A DNA stretch of 64,000 nt from Lepus europaeus (GCF_033115175.1 NC_084835.1:31267858-31331857); one strand, 5' to 3'; counted from the stretch's first letter, positions 1-29,743 are shown. The notes: generated by a model from the sequence alone, not told the origin. Translations and numbers: made by a program.

Positions 1-49
1 ACCCTCATTGAGCAGGGTGTTAGCTACTATAAAGCTTAATCCAACTTCA

Positions 50-377
50 TTTAAAAAAATTTTTTTTTAATTTATTTGACAGATAGACAGTAAGAGAGAC
101 AGACAGAGAGAAAGGTCTTTCTTCCGTTGGTTCACCCTCCAAATGGCTGCTACAGCCGGCGCTGCGCCGATCCGAAGCCAGGAGCCAGGTGCTTCTTCCT
201 GGTCTCCCATGCGGGTGCAGGGCCCAAGCACTTGGGCCATCCTCCACTGCCCTCCGGGGCCACAGCAGAGAGCTGGAGTGGAAGATGAGCAACCGGGACT
301 AGAACCCGGCACCCATATGGGATGCTGGCGCCGCAGGCGGAGGATTAACCAAGTGAGCTATGGCGTTCCGGCCCCCC
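50..377 (-). mobile_element. CSINE, full length
   Basis: Minus-strand copy: T-rich end at left, tRNA-like head (GCCATAGCTCACTTGG-type) at right. Lies in a PDE12 intron. Its reading frames account for the ORFs of up to 178 codons here. Confidence 0.88.
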
Positions 378-379
378 AT

Positions 380-703
380 TTTAATTTTTTTTATAACTTA
401 CTTAATTATTTGAAAGGCAGAATTAGAGAGCGGCAGAGAGCGAGGTCTCCCATCCACGGGTTCACTCCCCAAATGGCTGCAACAGCTTGCGCTGAGCCAA
501 TCCGAATCCAGGAACCAGGAGCTGCTTCCGGATATCCCATGTGGGTGCTTAGGCCCAGGCACTTGGGTCATTTTCTGTTGCTCTCCCAGGCCATAGCAGA
601 GAGCTGGCTTGGAAGTGGAGCAGCCGGGACTCGAACTGGTGCCTATATGGGAGGCTGGCACTGCAGGCTGCGGCTTTAACCACTATGCACAATGCTGCCC
701 CAT
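380..703 (-). mobile_element. CSINE, full length
   Basis: Tandem with the previous copy in the same orientation, but of the subfamily with the AAATAAATT-type tail. Confidence 0.85.
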
Positions 704-799
704 CTTCATTTTTAAAAACATGTTCTTTGCATATTTGTCCAAATTTTTTAAGTAAATTGATGTTCAAAGTAAAAAGAGTTGCTTCCGTCTTTTTTAAGC

Positions 800-975
800 A
801 CCTCCTAGGTTTCTTGCACTTGGATGTAAGTTCATTTAATTGAATCCACGCAGTTCCCTATGAGGTGGATGGTTTTGTCTTTTCTACCAATAGGAAGCTG
901 GCTCAGAAAAGTTTCCCAAGTACACTGCTGTAAGTGTTACAGTGCATATCCAAACCTAGGTCTGCCTGCCTTCAG
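800..975 (+). repeat. MIR fragment
   Basis: CCCTATGAGGTGGATGGTT followed by GGAAGCTGGCTCAGAAAAG and TCCAAACCTAGGTCTG follows the 3' half of the MIR consensus. Confidence 0.6.
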
Positions 976-1247
976 TCACTGCACTTCCTGCTTGGAAACA
1001 CTGTCCCCAACCTTGTGTCAGCATCTAAAGTGGGTTATTTTCATATCAGCTTTATGGGTTGGACTATGAATAAAACATATTACACTGACCTGTGTATGTC
1101 CTAAGACATATAACAGATTTCATAATACTGATCTTAGTTCACCAAGGGTACAATATGGACTACCATTTGAGTTTATCATAGAGTCTTAGCTAAAAGATGG
1201 ACATGGGCAGACACCGACTAACTCTTGGCACCTTCCATTTGTTTTAG

Positions 1248-1326
1248 GTTTCAGTTCTTCAGTCTACAAAGGACTCCTCTAAGAAGATATGTGTTGCTAA
1301 TACTCATCTCTACTGGCATCCAAAAG
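1248..1326 (+). CDS. PDE12: PDE12 penultimate coding exon
   Basis: 79 bp encoding VSVLQSTKDSSKKICVANTH and LYWHPK plus the first base of a Gly codon. The acceptor is TTTTAG at 1242-1247 and the donor GTAGGT starts at 1327. The NTHLYWHP stretch lies in the catalytic EEP domain. Confidence 0.95.
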
Positions 1327-2165
1327 GTAGGTTTTATTTGGTTTCACAAGTGACTTACAGATGGTTACTTAAGGTTGCTAGAGCTGTTTTATAAAAATAT
1401 GTGTCTTGAATGTCACCCAGGTCTGTAGTTTTTTGTGTTTTTTTGTAATGTTTTGGTTTTTTTGTAAGCTAAAGCAGGGCTGGAGAACATCTGGCCCGAG
1501 GGCTGAGTAAGGCTAGTGAAATCATTTGGTCTGGCCCTACCAACACAACCTCAGGCAGGACTCAAAATTCAATAAATCTATAGCAGGCTACTTTTTAACT
1601 TAATTTTGTATGGCTCTCAAATGATAATATAAATATCCAAATGGTCCTTGACAGAAAAAAATTTCCCCACTCCTGAAAGATAACTTACAAAATACTTACT
1701 GTGATTTTTTTTATATTCATAGGCGGGTACATTCGGCTCATTCAAATGGCAGTCGCCTTGGCTCACATTAGACATGTCTCATGTGATCTGTATGCTGGCA
1801 TACCAGTTATATTTTGTGGGGACTTTAACAGTACACCATCAGCAGGGATGTATCATTTTGTTATCAATGGCAACGTTCCAGAGGACCATGAAGACTGGAC
1901 TTCTAATGGAGAAGAGGAAAGATGCAACATGTCTCTCACACATTTCTTCAAACTGAAGAGTGCTTGTGGTGAACCCGCTTACACAAATTATGTTGGTGGC
2001 TTTCATGGATGTCTGGATTACATTTTCATTGACTTAAATGCTTTAGAGGTTGAACAGGTGATTCCATTACCTAGTCATGAAGAAGTTACCACCCACCAGG
2101 CCTTACCTAGTGTTTCCCATCCTTCTGATCACATAGCACTTGTATGTGATTTAAAATGGAAATAG
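1248..2165 (+). CDS. PDE12: PDE12, last two coding exons (3' part of gene)
   Basis: These are the C-terminal 173 residues of 2',5'-phosphodiesterase 12, a mitochondrial-matrix enzyme of the endonuclease/exonuclease/phosphatase fold. It removes 3' poly(A) from mitochondrial RNAs and degrades 2-5A, the activator of RNase L. Coding exons are 1248-1326 and 1723-2165. The splice phase matches (one base of a Gly codon lies in the first exon), and the flanks are TTTTAG/ and /GTAGGT, then CATAG/. Visible family motifs are NTHLYWHP, the metal-binding CGDFNSTP, and near the end HPSDHIAL, whose SDH carries the catalytic His. The protein ends CDLKWK then TAG. The family is about 609 residues, so roughly 435 N-terminal residues lie left of the window. 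It is convergent with ARF4, as in human. Identity is by recall of the human protein; no search was run. Confidence 0.96.
1327..1722 (+). other. PDE12: PDE12 last intron
   Basis: A 396 bp intron running from GTAGGT to a T-rich tract and CATAG. It contains the hAT-like element listed at 1484-1676 and otherwise only AT-rich sequence. Confidence 0.92.
1484..1676. mobile_element. Short hAT-like DNA element in PDE12 last intron
   Basis: Imperfect terminal inverted repeats (CAGGGCTGGAGAAC at the left; the right end reads CAGGAGTGGGGAAA on the other strand) bound about 193 bp without coding capacity. This fits a non-autonomous hAT family. No clear 8-bp target duplication was found. Confidence 0.5.
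1723..2165 (+). CDS. PDE12: PDE12 terminal coding exon
   Basis: The exon starts in phase with GC of the split Gly codon (GGYIRLIQMAVALAH) and runs open to TAG at 2163-2165. It carries the CGDFNSTP metal site and the terminal HPSDH catalytic motif. No frameshift or internal stop is seen. Confidence 0.96.
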
Positions 2166-3692
2166 ATTTGTGTTTAATGGAATTTCTGTTAAGTCTGAAA
2201 AAGAAATGTTACTTTAGTAGAAAATGCTAATCAAAGCTTACATCTAACCTTTAATGAGGAAAATCAGAAACTAAGGCAAAACAGTTATACCCTACGAGTT
2301 AAGCTGCAGATGTCTCACTGGGAGACCACTCATGTTTGCATCGTATACTTTCTCTACCCTTCTTTTCCCAAATATATTTATGACTAGCAAGAAGAAAATG
2401 GAATTATTGGATACATTTTTCTAAGTGATTTTGAAGTCAGTAATTAAGAATTTTTTTAACAACCATTTCAATGATTTTATAATTTTTCATTCATCATATA
2501 CATTTTAAACTGAATCATGTTTATATAATTAGGGGGGAAATACATATAGATAAGGTAAGAGACCTGCATTCTGAAGGAGTAACATTAGGGTCTACCTCTA
2601 CCTCAATTTGGTCGGCAGTTTAATACAATTTCAGAGCTTTGACAAAAGATTACAATACACCATCAACAATTCTTATTGCTTCTTCTTTTTAACTATCACA
2701 GTATTTTGTTTTATGATTTTAGTTTTCAGTATATGGTACAAATGAGTACAATTCTTTTTATTACTGCAGCTCATTTTTTTTAGGATGCAAGCACAATTTA
2801 CTATTCAAAATGAGTAGCAACATACTCAGCGTGACCTCATTGTATCTAATTCTTGCCCATGGAACGTATTTCTAATTCAGCGGGGATGTTTCTAACTCAG
2901 CAAGGCATTTGATCATATGGGCACAGAATCTTAATGAGAACCTGCTGCTGATGTGGGTTTAAAATTTTTGATGAAATGTTGAGCATTTCTATGCTAGATG
3001 TATTATCAAAATTGTCCGTTTTTATAGAGAAGGGGGAACAGTGGAGCTTTTTAGCACCTCTGATGTAAAAAGCTATTCTTTTTATAGACTTCATTCAGCT
3101 TTATAGTTTGAAATACAGGGCAAACGTATATATAATTTATATTCTGTAAAACAAAATGTGAAGGCAGACTTTAAAATTAGAAATGCCAAGCAGTGGTCCT
3201 AGTGTCCAACCTCAACTAGCCAGTGAGGTTTACTTCATTTACTGCCATGCATTTGCAGTTCTTTAGTGGTGCCTTTTTTTGATGTTCAGGCTAACTGTAA
3301 TGTTGTCTTGTATTTCTGCATTTCACTTCTAGCTTAAGTATTAAAAGCCTACTCAACTCAAGAAGAGCTCTGATTTTTCTTTCAGTCATGACAGCATTTA
3401 TTGCAAATTCTTTAATCTGTAAACCCTTAAATCTGTCACAGCTCTCTTGATAAAATTGTCTATACTTTCATATTTTGCTCACCATCAAATGTGTCATTAA
3501 CTCTTGGCTTAGTAAGTTTGAGAACAAAAGGTTTTACCTGCACTCTAGAGCAAACTTCAAAGAACTTAAAAGTTAAGGTAACGGTTTCTAGGGATCTTGT
3601 TTAGAAAAGGCTGTAAATATAAAATTGATACTACCAAACTGTGCCTTCCTAAGTAACTTTGTTTAAGAGTAGTTTACAGGTACATAAATAAT
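2166..3692 (+). other. PDE12: PDE12 3' UTR (extent uncertain)
   Basis: Repeat-poor, AT-rich sequence directly after the PDE12 stop. It looks like a long 3' UTR and may continue past the old SINE at 3693-3945; an AATAAA lies at 4491-4496. The true cleavage site cannot be fixed from sequence alone. Confidence 0.6.
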
Positions 3693-3945
3693 TTATGATG
3701 GGTGGGTATTTGGCCTAGAGGGTAATACTTCCCTGTTCCATATTGGAGTGCCTGGGTTTGATACTGAACTTCTGACTCCAGTGTCCTAATACAGGCCCTG
3801 GGAGGCAGCACTGATGGCCTAAGTAAATTGAGTTCCTGCCACCTACTTAAGATACTAGATTGAGTTCTTGGCTTCCAACTTGTAGGCATTAGGGAGTGAA
3901 CCAGTGGATGAGAGCACTCTGTCTCAAATAAAAGCCAGAATATGA
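3693..3945 (+). mobile_element. Old CSINE in or near PDE12 3' UTR
   Basis: Head GGTATTTGGCCTAGAGGG and tail TCTCAAATAAA, strongly diverged. Confidence 0.65.
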
Positions 3946-4490
3946 TTATTTTACAAAATATGTATATTTTTTTCTTTATATTAGTTTTGGTCTGCTTTCA
4001 AACAGACATGTTGACCAGACTCTTGAGAAAAAACCAGAATTCTCAGAAAAAGGCAAACATTTTAAAAGAAAAAAATTGTAATTACTCATGCCCATGAAAA
4101 AAAGCATATAGATCTTATATTAACACCATGGCCAAACAGAATGAACTCTGATCAGAAAAACCAAACACTTAATCATGCATTCCATATCCTGAATCCTTAA
4201 ATTTGATATCTGCTCATTCAGTAGTTTACTCAGATTGTTTAGATATTTCAGAATACTGGGATATGGAATGTTGTGAACTGCCATGTATTCTGGCCCAACC
4301 TTTGGAATCCAGATAGGTTAAAATGATTGGAGTTCAAAGGTAGGGAACACCAAGAAAATTACATGAACTGCATACTGAATTTTCTTGAACCCATTAGTTA
4401 GAATACAGTGTTATTCAGAAATGCCTAAGTGTTTAAAAGCTATCTTTGAATTTTTCTATTACATTTGAACTTTGTGGTATATTTAATTTT

Positions 4491-4496
4491 AATAAA
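4491..4496 (+). terminator. Candidate poly(A) signal for PDE12
   Basis: AATAAA about 2.3 kb after the PDE12 stop, in single-copy AT-rich sequence outside any SINE tail. Other AATAAA copies nearby belong to SINE tails and were not chosen. This is only a candidate. Confidence 0.35.
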
Positions 4497-5227
4497 ATAA
4501 GTGAAATCTAGCAACTCTGTGGTAAGCCACATTTATGATGTTCAGTTCTTGTAACATTCCAAAATTTTTTATTATGAGTGTTAGAATTCTTTCACAGTTT
4601 AGTTTATAATTCGTTAGCAAACATCATTTCTGACTATAAATTGTCATCTTTTTAAACTTCTGAGTACTAAAATCACTTGTTTCAGATTTCCAAGAATTGC
4701 ATTAGATGTAAATTTTCTTGAGGACTAAAGTGTGGTTCTCATCAGAACGTGCTGGTTTCAATCTGCAGATGGAGCTCTGAGGACCGTAATATAAAAGAGA
4801 GGGGAAGGACCAGTGATCTAACATGAGATCTTGTATTCTTTAGCTATGAAATAAATTCATTTGATTGGGACAAACACAATCCATTTATAATGAAAATTAA
4901 AAGTCTACACTGTTTATCACAAGACAACTCATAAGGGAAAATCTCTTATGAAATATGGCTAATACTGATTTTTTTAAACAATTCAAAAAACAAATTTTCA
5001 AAATGTTAATATTTTACTCAATATGGTACTTGCAGGAATCTAAATGGACATTGGGTTTTGTTTTTTGGCTGTTGTGACAGGTGCTGCTGTGAACATTCAT
5101 GTTCAAGTTTTTGTTTGAACATGTTTTTTGTTCTTTGCTGGTTTATATAGTAATTCTCTGGAAATTGCCACACTTTTCCACAGTGGCTACACTATTTGCA
5201 TTCCTTCAGCAATGTAGATGGGTTTTT

Positions 5228-5523
5228 TTTGTTTTGTTTTTGACAGGCAGAGTGGACAGTGAGACAGAGAGAAAGGTCTTCCTTTGCCGTTGGTTCACCC
5301 TCCAATGGCAGCTGCGGCCGGCTCATCGCGCTGATCCGAAGCCAGGAGCCAAGTGCTTCTCCTAGTCTCCCATGGGGTGCAGGGCCCAAGCACTTGGGCC
5401 ATCCTCCACTGTACTCCTAGGCTATAGCAGAGAGCTGGCCTGGAAGAGGGGCAACCGGAACTAGAACCCAGGGTGCCGGCGCCGCAGGCGGAGGATTAGC
5501 CTATTGAGCCACAGCGCCAGCCA
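5228..5523 (-). mobile_element. CSINE, young type, inside L1
   Basis: Flanked by the direct repeat AGATGGGTTTTT (5217 and 5523), a clean target-site duplication in the L1 piece. Confidence 0.88.
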
Positions 5524-5624
5524 GATGGGTTTTTATTTCTACACGTCCTCCCCAATTTTCCATTTTTCTCTTTTTAATATATAGCTACCCTACTGAATGT
5601 GAACAGGTTGCCTCTACCAATGCA

Positions 5625-5943
5625 TTTTTTTTTTTTTTTAAGATTTTATTTATTTGAAAGAGTTACAGAGAGGTAGAGACAGAGCAAGGTCTTCCATCTG
5701 CTGGTTCACTCCCAGATGGCTGTAATGGCTGGAGCTGCGCCAATCCGAAGCCAGGAGCCAGGAGCTTCTTCTGGGTCTCCCACGCAGGTGCAGGGGCCCA
5801 AGAACTTGGGCCATCTTCCACTGCTTTCCCAGGCCATAAAAAGGTGGATAGGAAGAGGAGCAGCCTGGACTAGAACTGGTGCCCATATTGGATACTGGTG
5901 CTTCAGGCCAGGGCTTTAACCTGCTGTGCCACAGCGCCGGCTC
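5625..5943 (-). mobile_element. CSINE, inside L1
   Basis: Flanked by ACCAATGCATTTTT (5617 and 5946), a target-site duplication. Confidence 0.88.
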
Positions 5944-6202
5944 TGACCAATGCATTTTTCAATTATTTGGTCTTAATGTCTCAGTTAGGAACTCAATTAT
6001 CTCACAGAGGATTTTTCAGCTTCCTTTTTTCCAGGGATCTTCATCTGTAATTCCCACTTATTTTTAAAATCATGTGTCAAGTCAAAAAGGTTAGTCACAT
6101 TGCTTCTTTTAATGACATTTGGTATAAAAATGCCAAAGCCCTGGAGTGTAAATTAGCAGTGAGATGCCTACAATAAGTAAATTTAGAATGTCAGTTTAGG
6201 GA

Positions 6203-6448
6203 TAGACATTTGGTCCAACAGTGAAATAGTCATTTGGGATGCCCACATCCTGTATCAGTGTGCCTGGTTTGAGTCCTGGCTACTCTGCTTCTGATTCAGC
6301 TTGCTGCTAATACACATCCTGGGAGGCAGCAGATGATGGCTTAAGTACTGGCTACATGTAGGAGCCCCAGAATGAAATCCAACCTCCTGGCCTGGCCCAA
6401 CTCTTGCTGTGAACCAGCAGATAGAAAAATCTGTCTCCACCTTTCAAA
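6203..6448 (+). mobile_element. Old CSINE
   Basis: Diverged head GACATTTGGTCCAACAGTG; tail truncated at CACCTTTCAAAA. Confidence 0.65.
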
Positions 6449-6570
6449 ACATTTCCTTTTTGATTGTGAAGTGGCATCTCAGTAGTGTGGTCTTAAATTT
6501 GCATTTCCCTGATGGTTAGTAATACATTTCTGGGGAAATGTCTATTCAAATCCTCTAGCCCATTTGTTGT

Positions 6571-7219
6571 GTTGTTACCCTTCAAAAAGACACAAAAAAA
6601 GCCAAGTAACAAAACCCCCTCAAAACCCTTGCTTCTTAAGGGCCACTTAGGAGATAAACTTTTGCGCAATCTTTGCTTAACACATTCCTATTAGTTGAAT
6701 GGCACTTAACCCACTGTAAGCAAAGTGGTCAGTTCCTGAGACAGCTCCCTGCCTACAAAAGGCCGAGAGCTAAGCCATGTGACAGTGAGGATTTGTATGT
6801 CCAATAAAATACAAATCACTGACAGGTCAGGAGGGAACCTAACTCCACTCTTTAATACAGACATGACCTACTCTAGGCATCCACTAAGCACAGCTACCTT
6901 ATTCTCTGCCCAAGTCTAGATAATTGTTTTTGCTTTTCTTAGGATCTTGTAGAAATCATTCTAAGACTAAGGGATATTTTTCTAAAGGTAAAAAAGCAGC
7001 CAGTCTAGCCGATAGTGATAAGCTAATTCAGGTATCCTGATAATGTAGTGTCTGAATATATATTATAAACTTAGTAATTCAAGTAAATCTGGGCCTAGTC
7101 AGCCTTACTTTTTAAATGCAACTTTTATATAAAGGCTGTTTGGAAGTTCTTGATGTACTGGTACTATCCCTTCACCAATATGATTATTTCTAATCATACT
7201 GTCAGAACAACCTTCTGAA
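6571..7219. other. Single-copy AT-rich DNA, nothing recognised
   Basis: No gene, SINE or LINE identified. It contains an A-rich run and several AATAAA-like words but no supported signal. Confidence 0.5.
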
Positions 7220-7461
7220 TAGGTGATGAATGGTTCACTCCTCAAATGCCCACAATGGCCTGGACTGGGCCAGGCTGAAGCAACTCAATACAGGTCTCCC
7301 ATGTGGGTGGCAGGGACCCTACCACTTGAGCCTCCCAGGATCTGTATTAGCAGGAAGCTGGAACTGGGTGTTTGAAGAGATAAAACTCAAACCCAGGCAC
7401 TCCAATAAGTGATGCAGGCATCCTAAACCAGTGGCTTAACCCACTAAGCCAAAGGCCCGTT
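7220..7461 (-). mobile_element. Old CSINE, tail-truncated
   Basis: Body and head (CACTAAGCCAAAGGCCCG) present; the A-rich end is missing. Confidence 0.65.
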
Positions 7462-8457
7462 CCAAGTTTTCATTACTGAAAAATCCAGCATGTCACCAGG
7501 AACTAGAAGCAATTGTTTTAACAAGTCAGATGTCACTTTTCAGAACTCCCTAAGAACCAGAAATTCCAGTTTAAGAAAATGTGTTCCCAGTGACCTGAAA
7601 GTAAAAAGACCCTCTATGAGACACTGATTTGTTCAAGATTAAAGTTATGTATTTCATGTTTTATTTTCAATGGAGAGTATGTAAGGCAAAGGGGAAACAC
7701 CCAACAGAAACTGAAATTAACAAAATATCAAGACAAGACAGAAGAGTAGCTGATAAGCTAGACAAAAAACAATGAGGAATATTATGAGCCAAAAAAAAAA
7801 AAAAAAAAAAAAAAAGCGTATTAGATGGGGACTGAGTAGAAAATGGTGCCATTTTCAACTCATCTGCCAGTGAGCCATTAAGGGAACCACAATTCCTCTT
7901 CAGTCTCTGTTAACATACTTGACAATTATTTGATAGAGTTTTTTTTTTTTTAATTTAGGGGTATAATCAACCATTCTATATAATAGGGGTGGTCACAGAG
8001 ACCTCTTATTGACTGGCTCAAACAGTAAGCACTGAATCTTGACAGCATCAAGCATTTCATAATACTGGACACTTCAGTCAATAAGGACCGCGACAGTGAC
8101 GTAAGATTTTAAATGTGGAAAGGAATTCTAGGGTTTTCTCTCAATTTATGATTTTTTCCAAAGTATTTAATCTCTATTTGAAAAAAAAAACTTTTCAGTT
8201 TTTAAAAAACACATAATATACAAATTGAAGAAAAAGTAATTTCTCCAGGGTAAGTCAAAGCTTTCCTTTTTAACAACAGGCAATCTTAGAAATCGTTTTT
8301 TAGCCTACTTGGTGAAAATTAGGCAATTTCCGTTTCTTACAGCAGTGATTTTCTAATGCATAAGAGCTGCCTTATATCACAACTAAGATAAAGTTTTCCT
8401 CCTTACATGAAAGCACCTTTTACTTTAAACTGAGTTTTAAAACTAGTGGTGAGAAGT
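7462..8457. other. Single-copy DNA with a long A run
   Basis: Nothing coding was recognised. An A run of about 25 bp at 7790-7815 is the only outstanding feature. Confidence 0.5.
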
Positions 8458-8738
8458 GAACATTTGGTGTAGCAGTTACTAGGTTGCTTGGGATACCTGC
8501 ATTCCACACTGAAGCACCTGGGCTCAAGTTGCAGCTCTGCTCCCAACTTCAGCTTCCTGGGAGGCCACAGGTCACGATGGGTCAAAGCAGTTGGATCCCT
8601 GCTACCAATGTGGGAGACTCGGATTCAGGAGTAGCTTCCCTGCTTCAGCCTGGCCCAGCTCGGGCCACTAAGGCATTTGCGAAGTAAACCAGAGGATGAG
8701 AAATCTCTTTTCCTTCCAAATAAAACAATCTTACAAAA
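8458..8738 (+). mobile_element. Old CSINE
   Basis: Head ACATTTGGTGTAGCAGTTA; tail CCAAATAAAACAATC. Confidence 0.7.
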
Positions 8739-8829
8739 ATGAACGGTGGCTAATTTAACTATGATCCTAACACTGAACTTACTGATGTTTCCTGTCTCCT
8801 AGCTGACACCCCATCAAACACACTGGGAT

Positions 8830-9115
8830 AAGTGTTTAGCCTATCTGGTTAGGTGAGTCCTTGGGCCACCCACATCCCACATTGGAAATGCCTGGGTTTC
8901 ATTCCTGGCTTTGGCTCCCAATGTCAGCTTCATGGCAGGCTAGACCCTGTGAAACACAAGGTGATGGCTCAAGTGACTGGGTCCCTGACATGACAGATTT
9001 GGATTGAGCTGCTTGCTCCTCGCTTGGCCCTGCCCAGTCCTGATCATTGCAAGCATCTGGGGAGTAAACTAGTGGATAGGAGCTCCTTTCCATCTCTTGA
9101 ATTCAAAAGAACGAA
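8830..9115 (+). mobile_element. Old CSINE
   Basis: Head GTGTTTAGCCTATCTGGTTA; tail decayed. Confidence 0.65.
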
Positions 9116-9311
9116 ACAAAACAATTACACATACTGTACCATATTTTAGTTTTATCTAACAAGAAATGAGACCTCTTATTTAGAAGTAAAAAGGGAGAAT
9201 TCATTTGATAGGCTTGAAAGTTGCACTTAAAAATGATATTTTATCTTGGTAACTTGTTTTTGATAATCACCAACAGTTTAGTTCCAATTTCCTTTTCCTT
9301 AACACAGGTTT

Positions 9312-9635
9312 CTTTTTTTCTTAAAGATTGATTTATTTATTTGAAAGAGTTACACAGAGAAGTAGAGGCAGAAAGAAAGAGAGGTCTTCCATCTGCTGGT
9401 TCATTCCCCAGATGGCCACAACGCCCAGAGCTGTGCCGGTCAGAAGCCAGGAACTTCTCCCAGGTCTCCCACGTGGGTGCAGGGCCCCAAGCACTTGGGC
9501 CATCTCCTGCTGCTTTCCAAAGCCATAGCAAAGAGCTGGATTGGTAGTAGGGCAGCCGGGACTTGAACCAGCGCCCATATGGGATGCTGGCACTGCAGGC
9601 AGCAGCTTTACCTGCTATGCCACAGCGCCAGCCCC
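9312..9635 (-). mobile_element. CSINE, left arm of an inverted pair
   Basis: Full length; the head faces the next SINE, 15 bp away. Confidence 0.88.
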
Positions 9636-9649
9636 CAGAAGGTTATTTT

Positions 9650-9947
9650 GGGGCAGTGCTATGGCGTAGTGGGTTAAGCCTCCACCTGTGTCACTGGCAT
9701 CCAATATGGGCCCTGGTTTGTGTCCCAGCTGTTCCGACTTCTAATTCAACTCCCTGCTAATGGCCTGGGGAAGCAGTGGGAAATGGTCCAAGTGCTTGGG
9801 CCCCTGTACCCACATGGGAGACCGGGAAGAAGCTCCTGGCTTTGGATCTCTCCAGCTCAGGCTGTTGTGACCATCTGGGGAGTGAACCAGCAGATGGAAC
9901 ACCTCTCTAACTCTGCCTCTCAAATAAATCAATCTTTTTAGAAAAAA
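9650..9947 (+). mobile_element. CSINE, right arm of an inverted pair
   Basis: Head GGGGCAGTGCTATGGCG; tail TCTCAAATAAATCAATC. Confidence 0.88.
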
Positions 9948-10599
9948 ATACACTTGTTTTTAACAAATGTATATTTGGCTTCAGAAATAAATTTCCATCT
10001 TACCAGTTTAGCTCAAGCTATACAAGCCATGAAGAAGAACCATAAGAAAGCAAGGTTTATAGAATATTGGACTACAGACAAAAACTAAGTCACTCCAAGT
10101 GATTAAGCTGAGTCTGTAATTAAAAAATGTGGTAAGGTGTACCTTTAAGTCCTTATTGACAAAACAATGTCACATGCAACTTTCTGTTGAAGTTTTCAAA
10201 TTTGTGAGGTTAAAAAGGAAAAGCATGAACTTACTTGCTGGAGGAGCAGCAGCATTACCAGTCTATGCATTTTGTCATGCAAACAGCACTGAAAAAAACT
10301 TTTAAGCTACTATTAGCTGTGAAACAAACACATGCATACATGCTTATGGGGCATTTCATTCTATTATGGAGTTTTTCCTCTTGGTGTGACTTTAGAAATT
10401 CATATCATCAAATGGTATTTTATCAAAGAAAATAAATTTCTAGTGTTGCTCTGCATTGTTATACACATAATGGCTCATTTTATTTCCAATTTAAACAATT
10501 AGTAAACCCACTGGGATTTATAGTATATACTTCACACTATATAAAATATACAAGAAAATCTATTTCAACTATCTTCAAGATTCAAAAAGGACACACACA
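9948..10599. other. Gap between PDE12 and ARF4 3' ends
   Basis: AT-rich single-copy sequence; no gene or repeat recognised. Confidence 0.5.
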
Positions 10600-11460
10600 A
10601 TTATCTATTTTATCATTTTATTAGGAATAATTCCAAATGGGTTATGAAGAAAACTTATTCATTGAGTCTGATGAATTTTCCAAAAACTCTTAATGAAACT
10701 ATGTTCACCAATAAACAATAAAACATCAGCAGAACTATCATATACTGGGCAAAGAGTCAGGCTGATACCAAAAGCAACATGCAACATAAAAAAGATACAA
10801 TAGAAAGGAAGACAATCTGCTGAGTATTAAAAAAACCATCTCACTATGAACTCTTTGCAACCAGCACAGAATTAATTAGCTATCAAATCCAAACCACGCC
10901 AAGGTAAGTTTGGCTAATGGAAGCCAGGAGTCGATAATGGGGAAAAATAAGTTCTTCAGTGCAAGAGAGCTGAATAGTGTTTTGGGAGCATTTCCCTGGC
11001 TGGTACAAGCAGTATTAGAAAATCTTTTTGGCAAGGGATAGAAATAAATACAAATGGAATGCTACATTTTTAAATCAGCAGACTGTCCCAGGAATGATAA
11101 AGGTATCAATAAAGTAACAAGGGGATAACTTTAAAACATTATTTGTTGTGGGCTCAAACATTCAAAACGGATTTATTTAAAGGTGTCACAATAGCTATGT
11201 CCAGGCATTTAGGCTTAAGGGAAGTAAAATTAAAAGAGGACACTTTTTTCCCCAAGGAGAATTTCTTTAAATCCAAGCATATTGCTCAATAGCAACATTA
11301 TACTTGGTAAACAATAATTGGCAACAAAATAAGTTTAAACGCTGTATTATTCTGCCCAAACCAGTCCCAGATACTGTTTAATAACCAAGATGCAAACTAA
11401 TTGTGTTGTAACAAGCCTAGACCAATTCTATCAAACACGTCCGTGGTTAGAGTATCCAGT
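10600..11460 (-). other. ARF4: ARF4 3' UTR
   Basis: About 860 bp of SINE-free, AT-rich sequence after the stop, ending at the first minus-strand AATAAA. I recall the human 3' UTR as of similar length. Confidence 0.75.
10617..10622 (-). terminator. ARF4: ARF4 poly(A) signal
   Basis: TTTATT on the plus strand reads AATAAA on the minus strand, about 840 bp after the ARF4 stop. A second copy lies at 10479-10484 and could be used instead. Confidence 0.65.
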
Positions 11461-29503
<18,043 letters not shown>

Positions 29504-29700
29504 GGCGGTAGTGGCACTTGCTATGGGCAGAAGCAGAGGGGTTTGGGGCGTCCCTGGGCCTTCTTTCACCCTCCTGGCAAACTGGACGAGAAAGAGCCGA
29601 GGAAGAAAGAGGGCGGCAGGGGCGGCTCGCCGGCCGGCGCGTCGGGCGAAGCTCCGGGACAGGCACTAGCGGGGCAAGGACCTGCTCGGCGACTGCCGCG
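29504..29700 (-). other. ARF4: ARF4 5' UTR (approximate)
   Basis: GC-rich sequence upstream of the ARF4 ATG with no splice acceptor required. The exact start site cannot be read; it should fall near 29600-29720 because promoter elements begin at about 29735. Confidence 0.6.
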
Positions 29701-29734
29701 ACAGCTCAGGCTCTGGCTCTAAACCTCCGGCTGT

Positions 29735-29743
29735 GCCACGTCA
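29735..29743 (-). promoter_or_regulatory. TGACGTGGC element (CRE-like / UPRE / Golgi-stress type)
   Basis: The minus strand reads TGACGTGGC, about 230 bp upstream of the ARF4 ATG. It combines the TGACGTGG core bound by ATF6, XBP1 or CREB3-type factors with ACGTGGC, the core of the GASE element bound by TFE3. ARF4 is a known CREB3-dependent Golgi-stress gene. Confidence 0.6.

Larger units (their letters stand above)
5045..6570 (-). mobile_element. L1 3' end, minus strand, interrupted by three SINEs
   Basis: The pieces 5045-5227, 5524-5624 and 6449-6570 carry the antisense of an L1 3' region: GCTGCTGTGAACATTCATG, CCACAGTGGCTACACTATTTG and TTTGCATTTCCCTGATGG are recognisable phrases. Confidence 0.75.

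Noticed and set aside
143-679. Open frame of 178 codons
   Set aside because: SINE read-through across two tandem copies.
7790-7815. A run as a processed-pseudogene tail
   Set aside because: No AATAAA and no recognisable gene sequence on the left side.
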